Below, in pieces: positions 8,968-17,313 of a stretch of 64,000 nt of DNA. Position 1 is the first letter of the stretch, and each line of letters begins with the position of its first letter. Source of the stretch: Rhizobium rhizogenes NBRC 13257 (GTDB taxonomy: Bacteria; Pseudomonadota; Alphaproteobacteria; Rhizobiales; Rhizobiaceae); contig NZ_BAYX01000009.1 in NCBI RefSeq assembly GCF_000696095.1, positions 62,001 to 126,000 of the forward strand. The letters are read 5' to 3'. A model generated the notes under the pieces. It saw only the letters and a program-made list of their open reading frames with translations. It did not search any database and had not been told where the DNA came from. The position numbers and the translations under genes were made by a program.

Positions 8968-10884
8968 TTGACACACATGCCAGAGACGCCCCTGCTGGAT
9001 CAGGTCCATTATCCCTCCGACCTGCGAAAGCTGGAGGACCGGGATCTGCCGCAACTCGCCCGCGAAGTCCGCGACGAGATGATCGATGCGGTATCGCGCA
9101 CCGGCGGACATCTCGGCGCCGGTCTCGGCGTCGTTGAACTGACCATCGCTATCCACAACGTCTTCGACACGCCGAACGACCGCTTGATCTTCGACGTCGG
9201 TCATCAATGTTATCCGCACAAGATCCTGACCGGCCGGCGCGACCGTATCCGCACGCTGCGCCAGGAAGGCGGAATTTCCGGTTTTACTCGCAGGGCGGAG
9301 AGCGAATACGATCCCTTCGGTGCAGCGCATTCGTCCACGTCGATTTCCGCCGGTCTCGGCATGGCGGTTGCCGCCGATCTCGACAAGACCGACCGCCGCG
9401 TCATTGCCGTCATCGGCGATGGGGCGATGTCGGCCGGCATGGCCTATGAGGCGCTCAACAATGCCGGCGCGCTCGACGCCCGGCTGATCGTCATCCTCAA
9501 CGACAACGATATGTCGATCGCCCCGCCGACGGGCGCCATGAGCGCCTATCTCGCGCGCCTTGCCTCCGGCCGGACCTATATGGGCTTCCGTGATCTCGGC
9601 AAGAAGCTGACCGCCTATCTCGGCAAGAATGTCGACCGCGCGATTACCCGCGCCGTCGAACATGCGCGGGGTTATGTCACCGGCGGGACGATGTTCGAGG
9701 AGATGGGTTTCTACCATATCGGCCCGATCGACGGTCATTCCTTCGACCATCTGCTGCCTGTTCTGCGCAATGTTCGCGACAATGCGCAGGGTCCGGTGCT
9801 GATCCATGTCGTCACGCAAAAGGGCAAGGGCTATGCCCCTGCCGAAGCGGCGGCCGACAAGTATCACGGCGTCAACAAGTTCGACGTCATCACCGGCGCG
9901 CAGGCCAAGGTGAAGCCGAATGCCCCGAGCTACACCAGCGTCTTTGCCGATGCCCTGGTGCAGGAAGCGACGTTCGACGACAAGATCGTCGGCATCACCG
10001 CCGCCATGCCGAGCGGCACCGGCCTCGACAAGCTGCAGGAAGTTTTCCCCAAGCGCTGTTTCGATGTCGGCATTGCCGAGCAGCATGCCGTGACCTTTGC
10101 CGCAGGTCTTGCCGCCGAGGGCTTCAAGCCCTTTGCCGCGCTCTATTCGACCTTCCTGCAGCGCGCCTACGACCAGGTTGTGCATGATGTGGCGATCCAG
10201 GGCCTGCCGGTCCGCTTCCCAATCGATCGTGCCGGTTTCGTCGGCGCCGACGGGCCGACGCATGCCGGCTCCTTCGACACAACCTTTCTCGCTACCCTGC
10301 CCGGCTTCGTCGTCATGGCGGCCGCCGACGAGGCGGAGCTGAAACATATGGTGCGTACGGCCGCCGCCTATGATCTCGGTCCGATCTCCTTCCGCTATCC
10401 ACGCGGTGAAGGTGTCGGCATCGAGATGCCGGAACGCGGGCAGATTCTCGAGATCGGCAAGGGCCGTATCGTCAAGCAGGGCTCGAAAGTGGCGCTGCTG
10501 TCCTTTGGGACACGTCTCGCTGACAGCCTGGCCGCCGCCGAAGACCTCGACGCCGCCGGCCTGCCGACCACCGTTGCCGACGCCCGTTTCGCCAAGCCGC
10601 TCGACCACGATCTCATCCGCCAGCTCGCCAGCCACCATGAGGTGCTGATCACCATCGAGGAAGGCTCGGTCGGCGGCTTCGGCAGCCAGGTTATGCAGTT
10701 CCTCGCCAGCGAGGGCCTGCTCGACAACGGCCTGAAGATCCGCACGCTGGTCATGCCCGACATCTGGGTGGAACAGGCCAAGCCCGAAGTCATGAACGCC
10801 ATGGCCGGCCTCGACCGCGCCGGCATCGTTCAGACGGTGTTCAAGGCGCTGGGACGCAGCCTGATCGTTGGGGCTGCTGGATAG
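8968..10884 (+). CDS. dxs: 1-deoxy-D-xylulose-5-phosphate synthase
   Basis: First enzyme of the MEP isoprenoid pathway: condenses pyruvate and glyceraldehyde 3-phosphate with thiamine diphosphate. 638 residues, full length. GHQCYPHKILTGR, the ThDP/Mg motif GDGAMSAGMAYEALNNAG, AEQHAVTFAAGLA and DRAGFVGADGPTHAG are all present. A TTG start at 8968 is preferred because GAGG lies 8 nt upstream; the ATG at 8977 would be 17 nt from it. The last roughly 120 bp have a diverged second copy at 12010-12132, beyond the GGDEF gene. Confidence 0.96.
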   Translation: MTHMPETPLLDQVHYPSDLRKLEDRDLPQLAREVRDEMIDAVSRTGGHLGAGLGVVELTIAIHNVFDTPNDRLIFDVGHQCYPHKILTGRRDRIRTLRQEGGISGFTRRAESEYDPFGAAHSSTSISAGLGMAVAADLDKTDRRVIAVIGDGAMSAGMAYEALNNAGALDARLIVILNDNDMSIAPPTGAMSAYLARLASGRTYMGFRDLGKKLTAYLGKNVDRAITRAVEHARGYVTGGTMFEEMGFYHIGPIDGHSFDHLLPVLRNVRDNAQGPVLIHVVTQKGKGYAPAEAAADKYHGVNKFDVITGAQAKVKPNAPSYTSVFADALVQEATFDDKIVGITAAMPSGTGLDKLQEVFPKRCFDVGIAEQHAVTFAAGLAAEGFKPFAALYSTFLQRAYDQVVHDVAIQGLPVRFPIDRAGFVGADGPTHAGSFDTTFLATLPGFVVMAAADEAELKHMVRTAAAYDLGPISFRYPRGEGVGIEMPERGQILEIGKGRIVKQGSKVALLSFGTRLADSLAAAEDLDAAGLPTTVADARFAKPLDHDLIRQLASHHEVLITIEEGSVGGFGSQVMQFLASEGLLDNGLKIRTLVMPDIWVEQAKPEVMNAMAGLDRAGIVQTVFKALGRSLIVGAAG

Positions 10885-10939
10885 GAATCGGTTCTGCATT
10901 GCCGAACCAACCAATCCGCCGGATTTCCTGTTCGTCGCA

Positions 10940-11968
10940 TCAGGGCGCGAAGACTGCAAAGCGGTCTCGGCCCGCTCCCTTTGCCCGATAGAGCGCGCTA
11001 TCTACGTTCTTTAGCAGCTCCGTTCGCGTCGTGCCGTCCTGCGGCGCGATCGCAGCGCCGATGCTGAGCCGTGCGACAACGGATTTGCCCTCAATCTCGA
11101 AAGGCACACGGAAAGCGGAAAGCAGCCGCTCCGACATCGAGACCAGGGCACTCGCGTCGGGAGGATCGGGAACGAATATCGCGAATTCGTCTCCGCCCAT
11201 GCGGACAACGATATCGTCGGCGCGAACAACCGAGCGAATGCGCCGGGCGGCTTCGCACAGAACCTCGTCACCGACGTGATGGCCGAGGCTATCATTGATA
11301 GCCTTGAAACCGTCCATGTCGAGATAGAGAGCACCAAAACCCCGCCCCACGGCGACTGCGGCATTGAGCGCATCGTCGACAACCGAAACCAGCGCCGATC
11401 GATTGAAAAAGAGGGTCAAAGGATCGGTCATCGCCGCGGTGCGAAGGCCGCTCGTGGCGATCCCCATCATCAGATTTGTCTTTTGAAGACGCAGAAGCGC
11501 ACTTGCCACCTGCGCAAAACGCGCGAGGTTCTCCGATTCATCCTTGGAAAACTGCCGGGGCTTGTGATCGAGAATACAGAGAGCGCCAACGGCAAGCCCT
11601 CCCTCCAGCCGCACCGGGGCTCCCGCGTAGAAGCGGAAATGCGGCTCGCCGGTGACATAGGGCATGGCTTTCAGTTCGGGATCCTCAGCCAGATCGGGGA
11701 TGACCAGCAGCTCGTCCTCGAAAACCACCCGCGTGCAGATCGACATTCCACGCGAACATTCGGCAATCTTCAGTCCCGCCTGGCCGGCGATCCGCTGCCA
11801 ATCCTCGTCGATGATATTGATTGCCGCATAGGGCGAGCCGAAAATGCCCTTGGCAAGTTCGGCCAGGACTGAAAGTTCGGGCGTCGGACTGCTGTGAATG
11901 GAATTCAGGGAGCGGACAGCCAATAACCTCTGGGGTTCATTGACCGGAATTCGGACGACCTGTCCCAT
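10940..11968 (-). CDS. GAF-GGDEF diguanylate cyclase
   Basis: Makes cyclic di-GMP from GTP, controlled by an N-terminal sensor domain. A GAF domain (about residues 30-160, with SPYAAINIIDEDWQRI and RFYAGAPV) precedes a GGDEF domain. The active-site loop is intact (RMGGDEFAIF). An RADD motif five residues before it matches the RxxD product-inhibition I-site. No EAL domain or membrane segment is seen, so it is probably cytosolic. ATG 11968 is favoured because GGAG lies 6 nt upstream, inside the in-frame ATG at 11980. The gene lies antisense between dxs and a copied dxs tail, suggesting insertion here. Confidence 0.93.
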   Translation of the reverse strand: MGQVVRIPVNEPQRLLAVRSLNSIHSSPTPELSVLAELAKGIFGSPYAAINIIDEDWQRIAGQAGLKIAECSRGMSICTRVVFEDELLVIPDLAEDPELKAMPYVTGEPHFRFYAGAPVRLEGGLAVGALCILDHKPRQFSKDESENLARFAQVASALLRLQKTNLMMGIATSGLRTAAMTDPLTLFFNRSALVSVVDDALNAAVAVGRGFGALYLDMDGFKAINDSLGHHVGDEVLCEAARRIRSVVRADDIVVRMGGDEFAIFVPDPPDASALVSMSERLLSAFRVPFEIEGKSVVARLSIGAAIAPQDGTTRTELLKNVDSALYRAKGAGRDRFAVFAP

Positions 11969-12009
11969 TCTTTTCTCCATCGCTGATCATGCTGTGATGT
12001 AGAAAAGAA

Positions 12010-12132
12010 TGGTTCGGCGAACAGCGCAAGCCCGAAGTTATGAACGCCATTACCAGCCTCGACCATGGCGGCATCGTCGAGACGGTGTTCAAGGCATTGG
12101 GGCGTAGCCGGATCGTTGGGACTGCCGGGTAG
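12010..12132 (+). pseudogene. Remnant copy of the dxs 3' end
   Basis: The plus strand reads KPEVMNAITSLDHGGIVE, then TVFKALGRSRIVGTAG and a TAG stop. The real dxs tail reads KPEVMNAMAGLDRAGIVQ, then TVFKALGRSLIVGAAG and stop. By eye, 26 of 34 aligned residues match and the DNA is clearly homologous. There is no start codon or catalytic domain, so it is a fragment. It is separated from intact dxs by the antisense GGDEF gene. Confidence 0.88.
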
Positions 12133-12136
12133 GTTT

Positions 12137-12270
12137 ACCTCCCCCTTGAGGGGAGAGGTTGCTGCAAAGCGGCGGGTGGGGGTGATTTCCCGCGAAACGA
12201 GACTTCGGCGTATGCCGTCGTCACCCCACCCTGGCACGCCCGTGCCGACCCTCCCCATCAAGGGGAGGGT
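12137..12270. repeat. RIME-like palindromic mosaic repeat, copy 2
   Basis: Same two modules as copy 1 in the opposite order. CTCCCCCTTGAGGGGAGAG leads into GGCGGGTGGGGGTGA. Then, after a spacer of about 45 bp, TCACCCCACCCTGG leads into stem CCCTCCCC/GGGGAGGG. It sits between the dxs remnant and the chemoreceptor stop at 12277, next to what looks like an insertion boundary. Confidence 0.75.
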
Positions 12271-12276
12271 GATAGA

Positions 12277-14214
12277 TCAGAACTCTTCCCACTCATCCTG
12301 AGCAGCAGCTGCTGCGGTTGCCTTGCCGCCGAAAGCCTTGGCGACGGTGCGGCCGAGCGCACGCGCCGGCGAAACCGTGGGCCTCGACTGCGTCGACGCG
12401 GCCACCGGGCGTTTGGCTTCGGCCGGCCGGCCGCTCAGGCGGAACTGATGCAGCAGATCGTTCAGCGCTGATGCCTCACGGGCAAGCGAATGGCTGGCAG
12501 CCGTCTGCTCCTCGACCATGGCGGCATTCTGCTGCGTGCCCTGGTCCATGTTGTTGACGGCGGTGTTGATCTCCTGCAGGCCGATCGACTGTTCGCGGGT
12601 GGCGGTGACGATCGCTCCGACGTGGCGGTTGATTTCCTGCACTTCGGAGACGATCAGTTCCAACGCCTTGCCGGTCTCTCCGACCAGGGAGACACCGGTG
12701 TTGACCTGATCGCTCGAGGTGGTGATCAGCGCCTTGATCTCCTTGGCGGCGTTGGCGGAACGCTGCGCCAGCTCGCGCACTTCCTGGGCGACGACGGCAA
12801 AACCCTTGCCCGCATCCCCGGCGCGGGCAGCTTCGACGCCGGCATTCAGCGCCAGCAGGTTGGTCTGGAACGCGATGTCGTCGATGACGCTGATGATGTT
12901 GCTGATCTCGCCCGAGGATTTTTCGATCTGCTGCATGGCGGAAACCGCCTTGCGCACCACGTCTCCGGACTTTTCGGCGCCCAACCGCGCACGCTCGACC
13001 AGATGGCCGACATCCTCGGCACGCTTGGCCGAATCGCGAACCGTCGTCGTCACTTCTTCGAGGGCGGCGGCGGTCTCTTCGACGGCGGCAGCTTGCTGTT
13101 CAGTGCGGCGAGCAAGGTCGTCAGCGGCTGAGCGGATTTCACCGGCGCCAGCATTGATCGCCGATGCGTTGCTGCCGACCGACTGCAGAGCCGCTTCCAG
13201 CTTCTCAACCGCATTGTTGAAATCGGCACGAACGCCATCGAACTGCGGCGCGAAGGCGCGGTCGAGACGTGCAGCGATATCGCCGGCGGCAAGTCCGGCA
13301 AGTCCATCGGCCAAGGCGCCCATGGCAAAGCGGAGTTCATCGTCTTCACGCGCCTTCTGCTCATCGCTCATCTGGCGCTGGCGCTCGGCATCGCCGCGCA
13401 TGCGCTCGGTCTCGCCAGCAAGACGCAGTTTCTCAACCGCCGCTTCCTTGAAGACGACAACCGCATCGGCCATACGACCAACTTCATCGCCGCGACCGAT
13501 GGCCGGGACGTCGATGGCGTGCTCACCGCCGGCAAGCCGACCCATGGCAGCGGTCATGCCGACGATCGGGCGGACGATGGTGCGCGACAGCAGCCAGGCC
13601 AGCACGGCAGCGGCAAGCGAAGCCACGATGCCGCCGACGATCAGCGTCAGGCGCAAGTCGGCATTGGCGTCGTCCTGAATGGCCGCCAGCTCGCCGGCCT
13701 TGGTACGTGCGGCCTGCTTGATCTTGCCCGCAGCCTCGCGGAAGCCATCAAGCTGGCCCTTGGTCTCGTTCTGGCCGATCTTGACGATCTGGTCGAGCGG
13801 CATCTCGGTTTCCTTGCGGGCCTTCGACTGCGGCTCGGCAAGCTGATGGAAATAGAGGTCCGCCGCCTTCTGCATGCTGCCGATGGACTGCAGCAGGTCC
13901 GGCGCGTCGGCCGCAACCACCTTGGCTGCGTCGATGCTCTTCAGCATGCGGTCGCGATTTTCGAAGATACCGCCATAGGTGCTATCGCTGCGCAACAACA
14001 GGAAGCCACGCAGATTGACAGCCTGCTCCAGCATGGCCTGCAAGGAATCGTCGATCAGATTGACGAGCTGCTGCGACTTGTCCTGTTCGGCGGCAGCCCC
14101 GGCGGATACCTCTTCCTTGGTGTAAACGAATGCGCAGACACCAGCGAAAATAGCGATAAGAGCGGCAAAGGTGATGGCAAGCTTGCCATTCAAAGAAAGG
14201 TTCTTCGCAAACAT
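12277..14214 (-). CDS. Methyl-accepting chemotaxis protein, four-helix-bundle sensor type
   Basis: 645-residue inner-membrane chemoreceptor. TM1 is at about residues 10-30 (ITFAALIAIFAGVCAFVYT), followed by a helical periplasmic region of about 160 residues. TM2 is at about 196-216 (LIVGGIVASLAAAVLAWLL), then HAMP and a second HAMP-like segment, and the signalling hairpin with tip DDIAFQTNLLALNAGVEAAR. It ends EWEEF, an acidic/aromatic C-terminal pentapeptide of the type that tethers CheR. AGGAGG lies 9 nt before ATG 14214. The ligand is unknown. Upstream codons to 14373 lack support. Confidence 0.93.
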   Translation of the reverse strand: MFAKNLSLNGKLAITFAALIAIFAGVCAFVYTKEEVSAGAAAEQDKSQQLVNLIDDSLQAMLEQAVNLRGFLLLRSDSTYGGIFENRDRMLKSIDAAKVVAADAPDLLQSIGSMQKAADLYFHQLAEPQSKARKETEMPLDQIVKIGQNETKGQLDGFREAAGKIKQAARTKAGELAAIQDDANADLRLTLIVGGIVASLAAAVLAWLLSRTIVRPIVGMTAAMGRLAGGEHAIDVPAIGRGDEVGRMADAVVVFKEAAVEKLRLAGETERMRGDAERQRQMSDEQKAREDDELRFAMGALADGLAGLAAGDIAARLDRAFAPQFDGVRADFNNAVEKLEAALQSVGSNASAINAGAGEIRSAADDLARRTEQQAAAVEETAAALEEVTTTVRDSAKRAEDVGHLVERARLGAEKSGDVVRKAVSAMQQIEKSSGEISNIISVIDDIAFQTNLLALNAGVEAARAGDAGKGFAVVAQEVRELAQRSANAAKEIKALITTSSDQVNTGVSLVGETGKALELIVSEVQEINRHVGAIVTATREQSIGLQEINTAVNNMDQGTQQNAAMVEEQTAASHSLAREASALNDLLHQFRLSGRPAEAKRPVAASTQSRPTVSPARALGRTVAKAFGGKATAAAAAQDEWEEF

Positions 14215-14553
14215 GGGCGAGCGCCTCCTTGAGCGCCGGTCCTGGCAAGCATCGACGACCCCACGGAGAAGCACGCGGCCGGATGCTCGAAAATTCAGGG
14301 AAGAGGCATGATTGGGCGCAAAGGGCGCAAAGCCGTCATGGCAGGCGATCGTTCCCGAACCGGACGATCGCAATCACAAGCATAGTTAGACGCCGCGGCT
14401 TTAAATTCATTTAATTTTGCGGGATGCAAGAGACGAAACGGAAACCCTATTCCACCGCGCCATATCGAGGATCAGTATAGCGTCTACGTCTACATTTGCC
14501 GCCATCAGCACAAAACGCTTGCAACCTCGCCCATTGCCCTGCATGGACTGCCC
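14215..14553. other. Divergent intergenic region between chemoreceptor and tlyA
   Basis: 339 bp with no convincing gene. It holds the chemoreceptor ribosome binding site at its left edge, a short tandem repeat (gggcgcaaagggcgcaaag) near 14314-14332, and an AT-rich patch around 14396-14418 (tttaaattcatttaatttt). Promoters for both divergent genes are expected here, but I could not assign -35/-10 boxes confidently. Confidence 0.5.
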
Positions 14554-15294
14554 ATGTCCGAACCACAACGTCTAGACCAACTTCTTGTCGCCCTCTCGCT
14601 TTTCGCCAGCCGATCGCGGGCGCGCGACGCCATTCAACGCGGCACTGTGACCGTCGGCGGCACGGTTGTGACCAAGCCGGGCTCACTGTTTACCGAAGAT
14701 GTCGAAATCGCGATTAACGATCCAGCGCAGGATTACGTCTCGCGCGCGGCGCTGAAACTGGTGGCGGCGCTCGATCATTTCGAGCTCGACCCCAAGGGAC
14801 AACACTGTCTCGATGTCGGCGCGTCGACCGGTGGCTTTACCGAGGTGCTGCTGCTGCGGGGCGCCGAGCACGTCACTGCGATCGACGTCGGCCATGGACA
14901 GATGCATCCGCGCATATCGGCCGATCCGCGCGTGACCAGTATGGAGGGGCTGAACGCCCGTAACCTGACGGCTGAGGATATCGGCAAGCCCTTCACATTC
15001 CTTGTCTCGGATGTCTCCTTCATCTCGCTGAAACTGGCGGTGGCGCCGGCGCTTGAACTCGCCGAGCCGGGTTCGAGCGCGGCTCTATTGGTGAAGCCGC
15101 AGTTCGAGGCCGGACGCGATGCGGTCGGCAAGGCTGGCCTGCTGAAGGATCCCTCGTCTGCTCCGGCCGTTGCGGCGGAGCTGGAACGCTGGCTTGTCGA
15201 GGATATGGGCTGGCGCAGCCTCGGCCTTATCCCCTCGCCGATCGCGGGTGGCGACGGCAACAACGAATTTCTTCTTGCAGGGATCAAGCCATGA
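14554..15294 (+). CDS. tlyA: TlyA family rRNA (cytidine-2'-O)-methyltransferase / hemolysin A-like
   Basis: 246 residues: an N-terminal S4 RNA-binding domain (RLDQLLVALSLFASRSRARD...GTVTVGG) joined to an FtsJ-like methyltransferase domain. The SAM motif is LDVGASTGGFTEVLL, with VSDVSFISLK and LVKPQFEAGR following. Relatives methylate 16S/23S rRNA cytidines; the hemolysin label is historical. Its stop overlaps the next start by four bases (ATGA), indicating coupling to the uracil methyltransferase. Confidence 0.93.
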   Translation: MSEPQRLDQLLVALSLFASRSRARDAIQRGTVTVGGTVVTKPGSLFTEDVEIAINDPAQDYVSRAALKLVAALDHFELDPKGQHCLDVGASTGGFTEVLLLRGAEHVTAIDVGHGQMHPRISADPRVTSMEGLNARNLTAEDIGKPFTFLVSDVSFISLKLAVAPALELAEPGSSAALLVKPQFEAGRDAVGKAGLLKDPSSAPAVAAELERWLVEDMGWRSLGLIPSPIAGGDGNNEFLLAGIKP

Positions 15295-16541
15295 GCACCG
15301 AAACCGTCACCATCCAGAAGCTCGGCGCCCAAGGCGACGGCATTGTGCAAGGCGCGGACGGACCGATCTACGTGCCCTTCGCTCTGCCCGGCGAGACTGT
15401 CGCCATTGCTCGAGTGAAGAGCGAAGGCACGCTGATGTCGATTGCGTCGGCTTCGCCCGACCGCCGGGAGCCGCACTGTCGGCACTTCGGCCCGGATGGG
15501 GTCAACGGCACCTGCGGCGGCTGTACGCTGCAACACTATGCCGATGCGCCCTACCGCGCCTTCAAACGCCAGCTGGTGATCGACGCGCTGCGTTCCAAGG
15601 GGCTGACGCCCGAGGTCGACGACCTCATTGCAGCCCACCCCGGTGAGCGCCGGCGTGTCGTCTTTGCCGCGCGCAAGACCGAGAAGGACATGCTGATCGG
15701 CTTCAATCAGGCCGAAAGCCACCACATCGTCGCCATCGAAGAATGTCCCATCGCGTCGCCCGGCATCATGGCGCAACTTCCGGCGATCAGGGCTGTCGGC
15801 GCGGCGCTTGCCATCAATGCCGAGGCATTCCGCATCTCCGTGCTCGAAACGCTCACCGGCCTCGATCTGGCCGTCGATGGTATCAAGGGCCTCTCCGACA
15901 AGCACCGGCGCAGCGCCATCGAGACCGTACTTGCCCTTCGCGGCGTTGGCCGTGTTTCGCTGAATGGCGAAGTCCTGGTCGAAACGACGAAGCCGATAAT
16001 TGATTTCAGCGGCGTGCAGATCTCACCGCCATCGGGCGCCTTCACCCAGGCGACGAAGGCCGCCGAAGAGGCGATGGTCGAGCTGGTCGCCACGCATATC
16101 GGCAAGGCAAAGCGCATCGCCGATCTCTTCGCCGGTAGCGGCACCTTCTCGCTGCGCCTGGCGCGCATCGGTCGCGTCCACGCCGTCGAAAGCGAGGAAA
16201 AGGCCCTGGCAGCCCTCGACCACGCTGCCCGCAACACGCAAGGGCTGAAGCCGGTCTCGATCGAACGCCGCGATCTCTTTCGCCGGCCGCTGATGGCGCA
16301 GGAGTTGAAGAACTACGACGCCGTCATCTTCGACCCACCCCGCGCCGGCGCGGAGTTCCAGACCAAGGAACTGGCTCGCTCCGTCGTCAAAAAAATCGTC
16401 GCCATCTCCTGCAATCCGCTGACACTGGCGCGCGACCTCGCCATCCTGACGGAGGCCGGCTATCGGATCACGAAGGTAACCCCGATCGACCAGTTTCTCT
16501 GGACCTCGCATGTCGAGGTGGTGGTGGCACTGGAGAAGTGA
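15291..16541 (+). CDS. 23S rRNA (uracil-5-)-methyltransferase, RlmD/RumA family
   Basis: 416-residue SAM-dependent methyltransferase. The N-terminal TRAM-like segment (TVTIQKLGAQGDGIVQ) is followed by a cysteine cluster for a 4Fe-4S centre (CRHFGPDGVNGTCGGCTLQH). The C-terminal methyltransferase fold has LFAGSGTFSLRLA, FDPPRAGAE and the catalytic-cysteine motif AISCNPLTLARDL. The exact uridine cannot be assigned from sequence. Translationally coupled to tlyA. Confidence 0.92.
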   Translation: MSTETVTIQKLGAQGDGIVQGADGPIYVPFALPGETVAIARVKSEGTLMSIASASPDRREPHCRHFGPDGVNGTCGGCTLQHYADAPYRAFKRQLVIDALRSKGLTPEVDDLIAAHPGERRRVVFAARKTEKDMLIGFNQAESHHIVAIEECPIASPGIMAQLPAIRAVGAALAINAEAFRISVLETLTGLDLAVDGIKGLSDKHRRSAIETVLALRGVGRVSLNGEVLVETTKPIIDFSGVQISPPSGAFTQATKAAEEAMVELVATHIGKAKRIADLFAGSGTFSLRLARIGRVHAVESEEKALAALDHAARNTQGLKPVSIERRDLFRRPLMAQELKNYDAVIFDPPRAGAEFQTKELARSVVKKIVAISCNPLTLARDLAILTEAGYRITKVTPIDQFLWTSHVEVVVALEK

Positions 16542-16550
16542 GGCTCCGCC

Positions 16551-17303
16551 TCAACGCTTCATAAACGCCTCGAACGCCGCCCTCGCCTCCGCGCTCTTCA
16601 GCTGTGCCGCAAAGAGTGTTGCCTCCTCGTCGATGCGGGCGAGAACGTCCGCTGTCGAGCCTCGGATCAGGTTGCGTGCGATCCGCAGCGCCTCGGGCGG
16701 TTTGGCGGCAAGCCTGGTGGCGAGCGACAGGGTTTCGGCTTCCAGCGCATCCGGCGTCGTCACCTTCCAGATCAGGCCTGCATCCTTTGCATCCGCAGCG
16801 GAAAGACCTTCGCCGAGCGCAAGCAGGGCAAAGGCGCGCTGGTGGCCCATCAGGCGCGGGGCGAGCAGGCTGGAGGCGGCTTCCGGCACAAGGGCGAGAT
16901 CGACGAAGGGCGTCTTGAACAGGCTGCGATCGGAGGCGACGGTCAGGTCGCAATGCATGTGGATGGTCGTGCCGATGCCGATCGCCAGGCCGTCGACGCC
17001 GGAGACGATGGGCTTTTTTGCCGTGGCAAGCGCGCCCAGGAAATCCAGCACTTCTCGGCCCATGCTGCCGCCCATGGCGAAGGCCAGGAAATCGCCCATG
17101 TCGTTGCCGGCGGAGAAGCAGCCTTCGGTGCCGAGAAAGGCGGTGACGCGGATATCCGGATCCTCATTCGCCGCCTGCAGCGCGTCCGTCATCGTCTGAT
17201 ACATGACGCGGGTAATCGCATTTTTCTTTTCCGGCCGATTGAAGCGGATGACCTGCACATGCGGTGCGGTCTCAGGGCGCTGAATCAGGATATGGTCGGT
17301 CAA
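16551..17303 (-). CDS. Enoyl-CoA hydratase/isomerase family protein
   Basis: Crotonase-fold protein of 250 residues. NRPEKKNAIT, the oxyanion-hole stretch FSAGNDMGDF and KPIVSGVDGLAIGIGTTI are typical, as is a glutamate in LVPEAASSLLAPRLMG. A TTG start at 17303 is chosen because GAGG lies 8 nt upstream and it begins 10 bp after the acyl-CoA dehydrogenase stop. A longer TTG start at 17342 would overlap that gene. It forms a two-gene beta-oxidation-type operon with the upstream dehydrogenase. Confidence 0.9.
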   Translation of the reverse strand: MTDHILIQRPETAPHVQVIRFNRPEKKNAITRVMYQTMTDALQAANEDPDIRVTAFLGTEGCFSAGNDMGDFLAFAMGGSMGREVLDFLGALATAKKPIVSGVDGLAIGIGTTIHMHCDLTVASDRSLFKTPFVDLALVPEAASSLLAPRLMGHQRAFALLALGEGLSAADAKDAGLIWKVTTPDALEAETLSLATRLAAKPPEALRIARNLIRGSTADVLARIDEEATLFAAQLKSAEARAAFEAFMKR

Positions 17304-17313
17304 ATGTTTGTCC

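Noticed and set aside
8848..10959. 703-residue open frame on the minus strand
   Set aside because: It covers dxs in antisense and has no recognisable protein family. Shadow of a GC-rich gene.
14396..14418. AT-rich TTAA words upstream of tlyA as a CtrA box
   Set aside because: The spacing is six, not seven, bases, and neither flanking gene suggests cell-cycle control.
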